From the NCBI GenBank assembly GCA_905250125.1, contig CAJNOL010000175.1, positions 151,674-215,673 on the forward strand: DNA of 64,000 bases, read 5' to 3'. Position numbers and translations under genes: made by a program. Below, piece after piece: positions 21,426 through 34,690 of the stretch. The notes below the pieces were generated by a model. The model saw nothing but the letters and a program-made list of their open reading frames with translations, made no database searches and was not told the origin of the DNA. Origin of the DNA: Rotaria sordida. Its lineage: Eukaryota; Rotifera; Eurotatoria; Philodinida; Philodinidae. Positions within the stretch are counted from its first letter, which is position 1; each line of letters starts with the position of its first letter.

Positions 21426-24400
21426 TTACATATCGCCAAAAATGCCAGCAAATGTTTTTTTTAAATTTGCAAGTGTATCTTCTGATTCATCTTTATTAGT
21501 AGAATCTCCACCCTTGTAAAAAAAAGAAAAGAAATATAGAAAATCATCAAAAACTAAAAAAACAAAAAATATTTATTTTTCTTACATCAGATACATTTGA
21601 TGTTTGTTTACGAAGTGTATGTCCTATATTTCCCATCCATTGTGATGGTGTTGAACGTGATGTACTAATACTATTCGTAGTATTTGTTGTTGAAGGATTA
21701 TAAAATGGATTTTGACTTATAGTTGATGATGATTGATTATCAATATTCGTTGTATTACGTGGAACATTTGGTAATTCTCGACGATTGCTATTACAAACTT
21801 GTGTTGTTGATGATGATATATTTTGTGAATTTGTTGTTGAAACTGATATAGGATCATTCGATGTTGATGGAACTTTTGTTATTTTTGGTAATTCATGAAT
21901 AGGTTGTTCAATACTTGGTACTCGACTATAATTTCAAAAAGTAAATCAAAAATGAATATTAGTTATTTAACCCTTTAAGGACGGTTAATGCATATATGCG
22001 TTTCCTGTTCCGGAGTAGTTCAGATCTATTGATGCGTACCACTGATAATTGATCTAACTAGCATTGCTCTATGATTTAGTACAAGCGACATACATATGCA
22101 CTGTATCGATTCTTGAAAGATCAATAGCGCTGATTAAAAATGAAATTAATTCATTTGAACTAATTCCATGTTTCCTTATTTTGTTTCGACAAAAAAATCC
22201 CGTCTGGAAAGGATTAATAAATTTTTCTTTTCTTACGTCATCATAGTTGGTTGTTTATCAGGTCGACAATAGATTTGCATTTTGTGCATTACAAGTTCTG
22301 CAATACATCGACGATCTTCATCTTGTGATTCGCCTAATAATTGCATACAACAATCATTAACCTAAATAATAAATCTGAATTAGAACAAAATTTAGCTGCT
22401 TGTTTTTTTTTTCCTAACCTGTACAATATATTCTTTTCCATCTTTTGATTGAACTATTTCAATAGCACATATATCAAGTCCACCAAATAATTGACTAACT
22501 TCATCAACCCATAAACGATACCTTTAGAAACAAACAAAAAACATGTTTTTCTCTTTAAGAAAACTAATTAAATTACTTCTACCTATCAGTCATTTCAATT
22601 TGTTCAAGCATGGCTGAACCTGTATTAGCTTTCCAATTACCAGTTAATGATTTTCGACTAGAAATATATGAATATTTAAAACATTATTTGATTAAAAACC
22701 TATCTCAAACATCACGACATCACACATGTAAAAAAAAAACAAGATTTTTCAGAAAAACTCATAATGGAAAGCAAACATTGAACAACATTATAAGTAGTCT
22801 ATTTTTTTCTTATGTAAATACTAATTTAGTCTATTTATTTTATAAATTGAAACCAAAAATGGTTACTTAAGTGTTTTTTTCCAATTCAACTCACATAAAA
22901 GCTTTATAATATTGTCCAATTTTTTGTACATAAACATCACAGCGTCCATCAATATATGGTTCAACTGTTGCATAACAATTACTTATTGCAACAACACTTG
23001 TTAAATCTTGATAATCATATGGATTTTCAACTCTAATCTTAGAAAAACAGAAAAAAAAAGAACAAAATTTTTGTTTTGTTTTTCTTTTAATGAGAAAAAA
23101 GAATAATGTTTTTAGTATAAATTACTTTTCCTAAACCTTGATGAGCTTGTCCAACTTTAACAACCGATGGAAATTGAGGTGAAATAAGCTGAAATTTAAA
23201 AAAAAACAAATTTTAGATATTAATAAAAAAATTCATATATTAAATATAAATTAGTGAATATTTTTAAGATACTCATCTATAAATTACTACTTACCATTTC
23301 TCGATGATTTGGATAATAAGCTTGACTTATTAATGGAAATTGATCTGTACCTAAACGTCGTTGAATATTAAGTAATTCAGCAAACTATACAAATAATTAT
23401 TCTAAATTAAATTTAAATCAAAATAAAAATCTTACAATCCATGGTTTATCTCGAAAATTATACAAGGCTTTCATTGAATTAACGCCAGGTAGAGCTCCAT
23501 ATTGCATACCAAGAATAATATTTGTCCAATCAATATTAATATCTCTGACATACTGTCGAACGAGTACAAAATCTGGTCGAAATGATCTTTTTTTTTTATT
23601 TAAACATAAAAGAAATCAGTTTTTTTTTAAAAAGACCTTTTAATATTCATGCATACCGAACGACATGTGTTCCATTTCGGTAAATATTTATATCAACTAA
23701 AGTGCCAGCATCAGAATAAGCTGCCAAATTAATGTCTTTAAATTCCGCCTAAAAGAAGAAGACAAAAGAATTAATATAATATTTTACTTATTCTTTTTAT
23801 TTCTAACAAAGCATGGCAGTTCAATCTGTACTTTATTTTTCTCAGTCTAACAGGTAATGATACTTATCATCATTAAGTAAATTGCATTTATGAAAAGGAA
23901 AGACCTGACATACTCTCATAGAATATTATATCACGCAAATGGTATTTTTTTTTCCTATTAACGATACGACACATAGGTACATAAGCAACATTTATATATA
24001 AAAACCTGTTCCACACGAATATCATAATCAGCAAAAATTTTTTTGCCTTTGAAATATTTACTCCTATGATAATTTAAATCAGATAAAAAAAAATAAACAA
24101 ATTAATTAAATGTTCATATTTACCAATCAGTATGCTGATCATCAATAACTAATAATAATTTGAGTTTATCTTTCGATATTGATTGTTGTTGATCTTTATT
24201 TTGGGTTAATTGAGACTGATGATGATGATGGTGATGATGAGGATGAGAGTAAGATATAGATGACGATGATGTTAATCCTGTTCCTGTTGGTTGATGTGGT
24301 ATTTGTTGAATAGCTTGATTAACGACACCACGTGCAGCATTCATAAACTGATTTGCAAACGATAAACTTCGAGTAGGAGAACTTGGTGCACTGGTATACT

Positions 24401-24560
24401 TTGATGATTTTAATTCCCATGCTGATGGACGACTTATATTACTTTGTGATGTCATATTCATATGAGATTCCGTTGACGTTGGCAGCATTGTCATTGTACT
24501 GTCATCATTTTCATTTTGAAGATCTCCGGAGGAGAAACGTCGTTTCAAATAGTTCATCAT
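21426..24560 (-). CDS. SYN: synapsin (587 aa, 12 exons)
   Basis: Exons 24560-24124, 24063-24006, 23748-23657, 23586-23436, 23384-23295, 23188-23126, 23037-22895, 22657-22583, 22521-22419, 22361-22237, 21925-21586 and 21512-21426 join in phase to 587 residues. Synapsin coats synaptic vesicles, tethers them in the reserve pool and binds ATP. Domain A is present at the start ([14 protein letters not shown]) with the conserved kinase site RRFS (Ser10). Domain C (about 135-445) has hallmark segments: [82 protein letters not shown] and [11 protein letters not shown] Ser/Thr/Asn-rich linker follows (about 446-559). A domain E-like end closes the protein ([18 protein letters not shown]). A His-rich run lies at about 106-113. 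Introns are 47-311 bp; none holds a second gene. It appears intact and implies a nervous system. Confidence 0.96.
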
Positions 24561-26843
24561 TGTTACTATACGATTGGCATTATTTTAAAAAAAAAAGAAT
24601 GAATTTATCTAAAACTATAAAAAGAAAAACAAGACTAGCCTTGAATGTTCTATTGCAATGTAGATGTTTCTGATCACACAAAGAGTTGATTATATTTTTT
24701 TTTGTATGGTTTTTTTCTTCCCTATGCATATTACAGTCAACATCACGCTACATCATTTTAGTATTCTCATTCACATGACGATTTAGTGTTTTTCTTCTAA
24801 CACAACAGAACCGAATACTCGGATTGTTTACCGAAAAAACGATGTGTCTGTGTTAAACATATAAGAAAAAAAAAATATATATATATATATATATATTTAT
24901 ATGTAAACGGTGTCTATAAGCCATTAAAAGCTGCACAAAAAAGAAATACGAGCTTTTATATAAAATTGAGAGAGAAAGAGAGAGAGAAAGAATAATGAAG
25001 AATAACACCAGTCGTACCGAGCGCGATAAGGAATCCTTCCGAAAATAAAAGATTCATCAGAATCCATCTTGTTTCCTGTCGTGCATTTCCATGCTCAAGA
25101 GCTGTTGGACGTTGAGTGGAGATCGTCTATAGTTGTTGTCTAGAAATAGTTATACTATCATCAAAAGAGAAGCAGAAAAAGCAAAGAAACATGCACACAA
25201 AGAAGACTATGATCGAACTAATGTTTATGATCGTTAGTATCTGGGGAATTAAACAACAGAGAGAAAAAAAAGAGAAGACCTTGATCAACGAATGAATCGT
25301 TCGTTTATAGATGAACAACAGAATAAACAAGATTACGCGATTATAAAAGAGAAACAATAAGAATACAAAGCAAAAATTACCTAGAATAATAGAATGTGAC
25401 AGATTGATTGAAAAAGCCAAATTGATGATGACCCATCACTCTATTTCTCTACAAAAAAAATGTCACATTCTTCTTATCGATCTCAACGATAAAAAGAAAT
25501 AAAGAAGGCGTAAGAAAGGACAACGACAACGATGTAAACGGCAGCCATACATAGGCCACAAAGATCGATGTCTTTTTTTCTCTCTCACATTTTCTTTTGC
25601 ACGATCTCCCAAAAAGAACAGAACACCCGACGGAAGATAGAAAAAAAATGTATGCATGCAGAATATAAAAAATGTTCATTAGTTGTCAATTTGACGCACG
25701 ACATAGCAGGAGCAGATGTCGCCGACAAATAAATTTTGTTTATATTAAACTATTCATGACAATACTCCTACAATAGCATTGAATAAGTTTCCAACTGATT
25801 ATATAGTTCAATCATCTGTAAAAGTTCGAAAATTATTTATAAATGTATCATTTTAGACTTAAAGAAAAAAAGAACAATTTTCTAAATTGATTAACTGAAA
25901 AAATATTAGATGGTATTCAATTTCTTCTAGCATCTGCATTCAATTTTATGTTAATGACATAATTTTCTATCATCAAGATATACCGTTGACAATTAATGTT
26001 TCTCTATTGATGACAAGGTAATTTGTCTACCTTGTTCTAATGTGCATGAATATAGTATTACAACGTTCCAGTTTAGATTTTTGTGTCCTTTGTTAATTAA
26101 TGGTTATCGAGAGAATGACATGACGAAAAAAAAAAGAAAAAGACAAGGATAATTACTTATCACATCTGTAATGCCAACTAGTAATTTATGCATTTCAGTT
26201 AAAAAGAAAAAAAAATGAAATAAAAAAGAAAAAAAGGACAAGGTTGTACCTATGTGTGGACGAGTTTAGTGATGCGTAACTAAAGATACATCGACTGAAG
26301 AAAGACATCTAAGAAATTCAATAGACAAAATTACTTATAATAGCTATTGATTAGTCTACACGATATAACTTTATTTTATTTTCTTGATATAGACAAGTTA
26401 TATATGGTTTTATTGTAGAAAAGAATAGTTATTCTTTCAATTGATTCTTACAGATTTTTATTAATATAGTCATTTTTATATTTACAATTCAAGGAGATCT
26501 TTACATCGATCAAATTCATTTACCGGTAAGAGATTCAATCAGAACCTTGTCGTAACTGTAATATTGAAAAATAAGTTCTTACAAGGCAAAAGATATGTGA
26601 ACGTTAAATGAGCAATTTCAGTTATTGATAAAGGTACAAATAAGACGATCTTAATAATAAAAGAAAAAGAAAGCAATTTTAAATAGCAATAAAATCTCTG
26701 TTTTTATTACTTGTAAGTATAGATTTATTTTATTAAATAAAAAATATACCATACATTGATTATTTATTAATAAAAAAAGAAAACAAATTATTAACTTTGC
26801 TTTTTCTTCTGTAGTTTATATTTTTTTTCTTGAATAATCAAAG
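24561..26843. other. intergenic region upstream of synapsin and the poly-Gln gene
   Basis: This 2.3-kb spacer separates two divergent genes and should hold both promoters. It contains a (ta)n microsatellite at about 24874-24896, a gaga-rich tract at about 24967-24989 and many A-runs. No exon was recognised; the hydrophobic minus-strand frames at 25127-25679 look like translations of A+T-rich noise. A T-rich stretch ending in ctgtag (26814) lies 29 bases before the next ATG. Confidence 0.4.
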
Positions 26844-27719
26844 ATGAATTATCCATATCCAACTTCACCATACATGCCAACAACAATGGCACAAGCCATG
26901 CAGGCACTGATGACTGGTAATCCATTACCACCCAATTGTTTTGTTGTAGCTATACCAATGGAACAAGCACAACAAATGTTTCCACAATTAATGATGAATT
27001 ATGTATCGGGTGGTAGTGCAAAGGTATTTTCTCAACCATCATCATATTATGGTCAACTTTATCAACCACAACCAGGTCAATATCCAAATAATCAACAATC
27101 AAATGCTCTCGTACCTTATTCAAATTATCATTCACAAGGTTATCATCAAAATTATAATTATCCTATGGTTCCCTATGTTGATTATAACAATCAATCAAAG
27201 AGAAAAGATCACTATGGTAAAAACTATCGTTCAGAACCACATTCAAATGTTTATAATTCATCATCATTTGATTCTCATATGAATAATTTAAGTTGGAGTC
27301 GAATATTTGGTCATCATCATCCTCATGTAAAACAACGGCAACATGAGCAAGGTGCAATAGGTTATGAGCAAAAACCAACTTCATCAAAGCAACAACAACA
27401 ACAACAACAACAACAGCAACAAACATACACAACTCATTCTTTAACATTATCCTCATTGACATCAACAAGTTCGTCATCTACTACAAGTGATGAGTCAATT
27501 CGACGAGTAACTGTATCAACTAAACAACCAGTTGAATTATCATCTTCAAAACAGCAACAAACAAAAGGTAGTTTACCATTTAAATATTCCTCAGATTTTG
27601 TTCCAGGTAATGAAAAACAAAAATTACAAAAATCCAATAGACGAGATACACATCTTAAATCTGATGATGTTTTCTTTGTTAAAACGGCTCAACAATCTCA
27701 GCCATCATCAAGAAAATAA
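26844..27719 (+). CDS. disordered poly-Gln protein (291 aa), unidentified
   Basis: Single uninterrupted frame of 291 residues. The N-terminal ~55 residues are distinctive (YMPTTMAQAMQALMTGNPLP, then FVVAIPMEQAQQMFPQLMMNY) and could form a short helical module. The next ~100 residues are Tyr/Gln/Asn/Pro-rich (prion-like composition). A pure Gln run encoded by CAA with one CAG lies at about 182-193, followed by a Ser/Thr tract and a basic Ser/Lys-rich end. Such composition is common in RNA-binding or condensate-forming proteins, but no RNA-binding domain is present and no homologue is recognised. It converges with the beta-trefoil gene downstream. Confidence 0.7.
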   Translation: MNYPYPTSPYMPTTMAQAMQALMTGNPLPPNCFVVAIPMEQAQQMFPQLMMNYVSGGSAKVFSQPSSYYGQLYQPQPGQYPNNQQSNALVPYSNYHSQGYHQNYNYPMVPYVDYNNQSKRKDHYGKNYRSEPHSNVYNSSSFDSHMNNLSWSRIFGHHHPHVKQRQHEQGAIGYEQKPTSSKQQQQQQQQQQQTYTTHSLTLSSLTSTSSSSTTSDESIRRVTVSTKQPVELSSSKQQQTKGSLPFKYSSDFVPGNEKQKLQKSNRRDTHLKSDDVFFVKTAQQSQPSSRK

Positions 27720-28076
27720 TTCCAGCAATAATAATAATAATAACAACAATAAGAACAAAAAAAAAAAGGAAGAAAAATTAATTTTTCTTTCTTTTTTATT
27801 TTAATAATAAAACTTTTTATTGCTTTTTTTTCTTAATTAAATAATTTTTGCATTGTCTCTTTTTATTCTTGACTATATATATTTTCAAAATCTTTAAATA
27901 GAAATAGATATATATATATGTTGATAAAGAGTCACCAGGAACTTAAAATAATCATCATCTGACACATTTTGTACAGAAAGAAAAAAAAAAAAAGAAAAGA
28001 AAACAAACATCATACATATTTTTGACTGTCTTTTTTTTGTGATTTTTAGAATCATATTATTTTTTTTTTCATTTGT
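27720..28076. other. convergent 3' spacer
   Basis: A+T-rich spacer between two convergent genes. It has an (aat)n run just after the stop codon (27728-27746), several poly-A and poly-T tracts and a short ata repeat at about 27905-27917. It presumably contains both polyadenylation sites (aataaa at about 27806). Confidence 0.4.
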
Positions 28077-28805
28077 TTATCGAAAATATTCAGCAGGAAT
28101 GATGATAGTCGGTTGTTGATTTGTACGATCAACAATTGGATGAAGACGAAAATGTTGAGTAGATGGTTCAAAATTATTATATTTCTTTTGAGGAAATTGA
28201 AGAAGACGGGCATTAGTACTTTGACTTCCACCATCAATATCAAGTACCATACGTGTATGTTTTAGAAATATAGTAAAATCATCAGATTGATTACTCGATC
28301 GTTCAAAATTAACTGTTTGATATGGTGTACGAACACCCATAGAACGACAAAGAACAATTGGAGCGCACGGTGAAGGTGAACCACTTTCAGGAAAAAAAAA
28401 ATTTATATTAATATATATATATATAGATGTATATTAAATATTTAATTACTTATGCACGGTTAAAATAAGACCAGTTAAATGATGTCGAATAATATAATCA
28501 CGATAGCCAATATGTTGAATTTCAAATACTTGTGTTTCACCTTCATTCTATAAATTAATTTTCATAATATATAAGAAATGAATATATATACTTATATAAA
28601 TACAAACATGTACATTCTGATCTTGTTGTACTAATGTTGAACGTTCAGGTGTAAATGTTATAAATTTACCTGAATGAATAACTTCAATTAAATATAAACC
28701 ATCAGGTATACGTTCACTCTATTTAACAAAATAAAATTTTAAATACAAAAAAAGAAAAAAAGAAATTTATAAAAATCTTACCGCGAGATACCACTGATCG
28801 TGCAT
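28077..28805 (-). CDS. small beta-trefoil (R-type lectin-like) protein (177 aa)
   Basis: Four exons (28805-28782, 28718-28614, 28547-28450, 28383-28077) join in phase to 177 residues. The pattern of repeated blocks resembles the Gln-x-Trp type beta-trefoil fold used by R-type carbohydrate-binding domains: GLYLIEVIHSGKFITF, VFEIQHIGYRDYIIRHHLTG, FTIFLKHTRMVLDIDGGS and HFRLHPIVDR, with NARLLQF following the DGGS turn. Most Q-x-W tryptophans are absent, so sugar binding is uncertain. No catalytic or toxin domain is attached. The first exon is only 8 codons (MHDQWYLA). The frame stays open upstream to a stop at about 28959, so an alternative upstream exon joining there is possible. No signal peptide. 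The fold call is inference from pattern. Confidence 0.6.
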
Positions 28806-28959
28806 GGTATAAACGATGCTTTTCTTTTTATTTTTACTTGAATGATTTGTTTTTGGTATACGTTTAGAGCAATGTATTTCTACTGTTGCGTATTTATTTT
28901 TGTTGTTGTTGCTGCTGCTGCGAGTGTTGTCGACAAGCTATAGCGTGCAGAACGGCGAA

Positions 28960-31070
28960 GAATGAATCGCTCTCGTAATGATCGTGGCAAACAGGCAGCA
29001 CACTCAGCTACGTTCACATCATCATCATCATTGACAACGATGGTCGGAAAAAAAGAATGATGAGAAAGTGCAAAACAAGACGCAAAAAAAACACGTGTGT
29101 TTATGTGACGAAATAAAAACTAAAGTAAATTGAAGTCTTATGACAACACCTAAGATAATCACACGAATAAATATACAAATAGAGACTTTGTAATTTAAAT
29201 TTATATAAGAACTAAAAAAAAAAGAAAAAAAAACAACAGGAGAATGAATTGAAATAAATTTTATATGAAGAAGAAAAAAAACAAGAAATCTATAACATAA
29301 TATATATAGATATATATCATATGTTTTTACGTATATAGAAATTCATTGATCATACACATATTATTCTCAAGTTAACTTGTTTTCTTGTCCTCTATTATCT
29401 CAAGGATCCAGTAACTATAAATGAATCATCATAAATAGCTGATCTTATGCGTACTATACTATATTTCTCTTTTTCTTTATCGACAACAGCACGCGACTCG
29501 ATGATGACGATAAACTTTCTTTTTTTCGTCTTGTATTCTCATGGAAGAAAGAAGAGAAAAGGAGAAATAAAGAAACAAGAAATTCTATACCAATCATAAT
29601 ACTATTGACTTACCTTGAAATGTGCGCGGGTTTTTATTATATTTCAATTACTATCTGTTAATATATGACATGTTCATTTATTTTATTATGTTGTTAACAG
29701 TTTGTCAAGTATTGATCACAAGACCATTACTAGATACAGAGCTGTTTCGCGGTCACCATGATTGGAGGAGATGCTTGACAACTCAGAAGCCCGATAGATA
29801 GATTTTTGAGGAGAAGTCAAGCTTTTTTTTTTTGAAAGTTGGTGACCAATGGAAAAGAATAAAACGCTGGAACTCCGCTGATGAAAAACAAAAAACTTTT
29901 TAGATAGAAGAAAAGAGGTCACTTCTTTGTTCGAGACATAAGATTATCATACATTACTGTTTCGATTTGTTAATTGAGTTAGAAATCTCAGCTCCGATGA
30001 AATCTTTCTAAATCAATAGGATAAGAACGGTTTTTATATGTAAAAAGTCTATCATCTACAAATATTTGTTCGTATTTAAATCAAAAAGATTTATTTTTAT
30101 TGTCATATATGAATTGAAAGAATAATTTTAATAAGTAGATATTTTAATAATATCAATGTTAGAATGAGATTTTATAAAAAAAAATAACTGTACGACATGT
30201 TTGATAGTTATTATCCAAATATGTGAGTGAACCGTTTTTGCATATGGAATATTAATAGAACATTAACTTGACATTGATTTATCATAAATATTTTAATATC
30301 TTGTATCAATTGAATTAATTGCAAAGGTATTTATCTTTTGATAATTAATTGAAATACATTGTATTCAATATCATAAACAATGAAAATATTTCGAACAGTA
30401 AACTATTTTCTAGTCTTGATTTCTTAAAATGTAATGTAAAACATTTCCGGTAATAAATATATTACATATCAAATTTCTATTAATTCTGAGTCATCAACAA
30501 TGAAATTATCATGCATTCTATATAATAATTCAATTGAAAATAGCGTTCGACATCAATTTTGATAGATTCAATTGAAATATCTTGAAATCCGTTGTCTATA
30601 TTTATTCGTATGCTATGTCTGTATTTGCTTGAGTTATTAGTATGCTTAACTAAATCATCGATAGATACATATATATATATATATAGATTATTTCGCCAAT
30701 AAAATCAATAAGAAAAATAAATTTCTATTGCGAGATTGCAATAGAATATATTAACAATAACTAAATCAAAGAAAAATAAAAAGTTCTTTCAATTGACTAA
30801 ACAATGATGACTCATTTAGAATAATATATTATTAAGACATACAACCAAATATGTAATCATATGTATACAAATAATTACCTGCTGTGAGATGCATAATAAT
30901 GCCTTTGAATTTATTCCTATTTACAAAACCTATCTTTGAATAATATATGGGAACTAACTATTTAAATACATAAATATTTTAGTTATAAACAAAAGAACAG
31001 ACTTTTCAAAGCTGATTTTTATAAAATATCTTCAGCAATGAATGTTAAATTCGACTACGTATAATAAAAC
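28960..31070. other. gene-free A+T-rich stretch
   Basis: No exon recognised. It contains short ata/tat microsatellites (for example at about 29310 and 30669) and scattered poly-A tracts. The segment 28960-29060 is less A+T-rich and contains a (catcat)n run at about 29018-29030; it may hold the promoter or 5' leader of the beta-trefoil gene. Confidence 0.4.
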
Positions 31071-31360
31071 TTGTTAGCATAATCGCGGCAGGATTAAAAT
31101 ATGAAACATGATGTAACTATTCTTGGTGATCACAGAAAGATTGTTTTATTATATCTATTTTGGGACATATTTCTTCGCCATTCTTTTACTTAATCATTGA
31201 GAAATGTCATAGAGAAGTAGTTTCGTATGTTATAATGAGATGTTATTGATATACACTCTTTGATATGTCTGTCATGGTCTGTACGGAGAAGAAAGGAAGG
31301 TGCAAATTTCTACGCTATATACTTGAAAACCTCTTTTAGATCGTGTTACAGAAAAAGTTG
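31071..31360 (+). repeat. dispersed repeat family A, copy 2
   Basis: Begins TTGTTAGCATAATC and matches copy 1 (10660-10966, minus) and copy 3 (60799-61080, plus) over about 290 bp. Shared blocks include aggattaaaatatgaaacatg (with copy 1), agattgttttatt, atttcttc, ttat(a/t)atgaga(t)gttattgatata and cttttagat.gtgtt. Standing free in intergenic sequence, it is the best copy for defining the boundaries. Confidence 0.7.
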
Positions 31361-31411
31361 ATCATTTATAAGCACTACTGAATTATAAATAAAAAGAAAA
31401 GTCATATATAC

Positions 31412-31998
31412 CAGATGGCACAAAAGTCACTTTACCGAAGAAAAAAACTTTGAACATCTCAGCCATATTTTGACGAATAAGTTAATTCTTTTACCACTGA
31501 TAAACAAGTATTCATAGATCATATTTTGTAAGAAAAACATTTAATAAACACTACTTTGATGTGTCATCCTTAACTTCAATAAAAAAACACTAACTTTTTG
31601 CAAGTTATGAAAAAGCAATAGAATTGTTCTACTGATCACAAGTAAACTATACGTCATTTTTTTTTTGTATTACTTCTCTAGACTATTGTCGTTTAATGTG
31701 AAATCGATATCACAGATACATATCTTGTTACTCACTGTATCCTGGAAGTTCTCGCTACAAAACAATAAGAACTTACTGAAAAACTTGCAATATGATTTTT
31801 CCATAACTTATGAAGAAGTTACAGTTTTTTATTGAAGTTAACGATGATACTTCAAAATAGTGTTTGTCAATGTTTTTTTCTTATAAATATGATCTATGAG
31901 CATTCCTTTATCAATGGTAAAATATCTCAGTCCTCTTGGTCAAAATATAGCGGAAATATTCAGATATTGTCTTTGGTAAAGTGACTTTTGGATAACTC
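31412..31998. mobile_element. foldback element with ~190-bp arms
   Basis: The left arm (about 31417-31610) and right arm (about 31795-31993) are inverted copies at roughly 75% identity. The ends contain the inverted pair caaaagtcactttacc / ggtaaagtgacttttg. Further paired blocks are atagatcatattt(t) and acttcaataaaaaa. A spacer of about 185 bp separates the arms, and no coding frame is present. TA dinucleotides flank both ends, but a target duplication cannot be proven in such A+T-rich sequence. Confidence 0.7.
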
Positions 31999-33789
31999 TA
32001 TATATAAGATGAAAGATAATGTTTTGAAACAGATTGCATAGAAATGAAAAATTCTTAGTTCTTTCTCAGTTTAGTGTTATACAGAATTTAAAAGTTTCTC
32101 TAGTCTTGTCTACTCTAAATCTTTTTTATTGCAGGAAACTATGCTAAGTTTGCTAAAAATCTTTTATATTTGATAGTTTATCAAAAGTATTACTAAGAGA
32201 AAATAAAATATAGTTTATATTGACGAAAAAAATTTTATTTATTCTTTTAATTGAAATTTTTTTGTCTATTAGATTATCTTCAATTGTTAGCTTATCATCT
32301 TTTTCTAATGGAACGTATTTATTGATATGATCGTAAATAAAAAATACTGAATGAAATGAAACGATCGAATAAATTTCATTAATAAACTATTATTTCTTAA
32401 CGTTTTTTTTTTATAATTCAAATTCTCCGTTGACATAAACGTTTACAGAAAAAGAACTAAATTACTGTAATTTTCAATTTCAATTATTTTGTTTTGTACA
32501 TAATTGATTAAAATGTTATGTATTAGATTTGTTGTTTGCTTATTTATCTATGTATTTACATAATGTTCTCTTACTATAATTGATTCTTATCATTGTTAGA
32601 ATAATACTGCTTGCATAAACATACAAGCATTATTATGTATGCTATGAAATATTCTCTCGATTGCATTTTTTTTTCTCTTTATTTGCTGAATATTTATCAT
32701 TCATTCATTCATCAAAATTACAGGAAATTATAGAACAGAAATAATGTTTCGATATGAATAATGTAAAGAAAACTAAATAATTACAAGTACGATAGACATA
32801 GTTTTTTTTATGAGAGTGGAAATGAGTAAATAATTCACTTTATAGATTTATTATATTCTTCTCATATTACAATTCTTTAGTTTATTCTATTGATAAAACT
32901 TTTGTTACTCACTTATGTTCAATATGGTGCACACTCACATTTTTACTTGTTCTTTTTCTTTTTATTGAATCAAACATTTCTTGCATAAGAATTTCGACAT
33001 ATGAAGGACAATCATCGATCATTGCGATGAATATTTGTGAATCAGTGCATTATTTCGTAGCTACAGAAATGCAGCTGTTGTTTCATTTATACCATTATTG
33101 ATGATCGATTAGATATTTTAAACTTACTGTAACGTTTGTTTGAGAAATGTAGAATAATGACAAGAGTTATGCAAGCCAGTAGATTTGACAGACGAAATGT
33201 TACATATGTGTGTCGAACAATTTCATCATCTTGAATAGATCTTCGGTATCTGTAAAGGATATGCGAGAACATATAATGTTTATTTTAAAATAAATGCAAT
33301 TTGTATTACAAAGTTTTTATCTATTTTGCTGGATTTCAAAATTTTTTTTATTTATTTTGTCAACATAGTTCATTGTAAAACTTAATTTCATGACAATTAT
33401 CATTTATACCAAAGAAAAAATCTATTTAAAACAAATAAACTTCTATCAATCTTATAAATTCGTAACATGAGTGAATTCTATCATGAAAAAGCAATTGTGA
33501 TCAGTGCGGTATATCATACATTCGTTAGCAATTTTTTTTAAAACAGTCACAGACAAAGATCGGTTAAATTTTTATGATTTAAAGTGAACTAAATAAAACT
33601 ACATAGAGTATTGGATAAAAGAAAGTCATAGTTGAAAAGTATTACATTTTATTAAATAGTTTACAAAATTATTTGCTTTAATATAAAAATTGGGCGTCAG
33701 GTTCCTACCTTTACGATTGCAATGGACTACGTCGCGCATATGGATATCATATTAACATAAGTATTAAAAGTAATCCAAATACATTCGTA
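31999..33789. other. gene-free A+T-rich stretch
   Basis: No exon or element boundary recognised. The minus-strand frame at 33087-33272 has a short hydrophobic stretch but no supporting splice context or family resemblance. Confidence 0.4.
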
Positions 33790-34690
33790 ATATTTGGCAT
33801 TAGAATCAATTAATGATAAGGTATTAGCATTATTTTTAGTTCGAACATATCTGTTACCCAAGACTAAATCTCGAAGAATTCAAATTCAAAAGTTCCTTAA
33901 TAACAAAATACTTTTGTTCTATTATGAGAAAATGACTTTTACAAGGGAAGTCCTTCAACTGTCTAATCACTTTTGAGTCTAGACAATGTGCATTATGTAG
34001 ATGCAAATGAGCTTTTGAAAACCTTGAAAAGAGTTCATGTGTTTAGCTTATTGCTGCGGAGATACTGCACTTTCAAGGTAGTTTTTTAATCAATACCGTG
34101 ATTCAGAAAAACTGATCTTCGAATTTCCACTTGAAACTTTGTATAGAGACAGACCTTAACGAGAATAATTTTTTTATGAATGTTTTACATCTTATCATTG
34201 TTGCTATCCTAAGGTACAACTATGGTAATAACATGTCTTTTACATCACTTATATAAACTAGCAGATTTGATGTTCTTATTTCAGGATAGAAGTAAACCAA
34301 AAGATCTGAAACTTTCACAATAAACTACTCTTGTTAAAGCTTATCTCTATGCAAAGTTTAAAGTCGATTATTCAAAAATCAGCTTTTCTGAACTACGGCA
34401 ATAATTAAAAAAATACCATAAAAGTGCAGTATCTTTGCAGTAATAAGCTAAGGACACGAATTCTTTTCAAAATTTTCATGGCTCATTTGCATCTACATAA
34501 CGAACATAGTTTAGACTCAAAAATGATTTGATAGTTGAAGAACTTTCCTCATCAGTAACAGAACAAAAACGTCCTATTACTGAGAACTTTTGAGTTTGAA
34601 TTCTGAGAGATTTAGTCTGAGGTAAGAGATATATTAGAATTAAAAATAATACTAATACCTTATCATTAATTAATTGTAATATCAAAAAAA
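33790..34690. mobile_element. foldback element with ~400-bp arms
   Basis: The left arm (33790-34215) is inverted and repeated at 34285-34690 with roughly 80% identity. Shared blocks include tcaattaatgataaggtatta, agactaaatctc, tttgagtcta.ac.atg, tatgtagatgcaaatgagc and tagcttatt.ctgc. The central spacer is about 70 bp. The similar peptides in the two arms (INDKVL.LFL...YLLP.TKS) reflect the repeat or a short ancestral coding relic. Outer ends are poorly defined. Confidence 0.75.

Noticed and set aside
22064..22246. Plus-strand frame inside a synapsin intron, considered as a nested TIMP gene
   Set aside because: No cysteine pattern or TIMP motif, and the frame runs into a synapsin exon on the other strand.
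25127..25679. Hydrophobic minus-strand frames that look like membrane proteins
   Set aside because: Phe/Leu/Ser-rich translation of A/G-rich intergenic sequence; no splice context, and two overlapping frames look equally good, a sign of composition rather than coding.
27001..27637. Overlapping frames on both strands within 26844-27719
   Set aside because: Shadows of the poly-Gln gene; the 291-residue frame has the better composition, the ATG and the longest extent.
33794..34685. Two similar short proteins on opposite strands
   Set aside because: They are the two arms of a foldback element; an ancestral coding origin cannot be excluded but is not supported.
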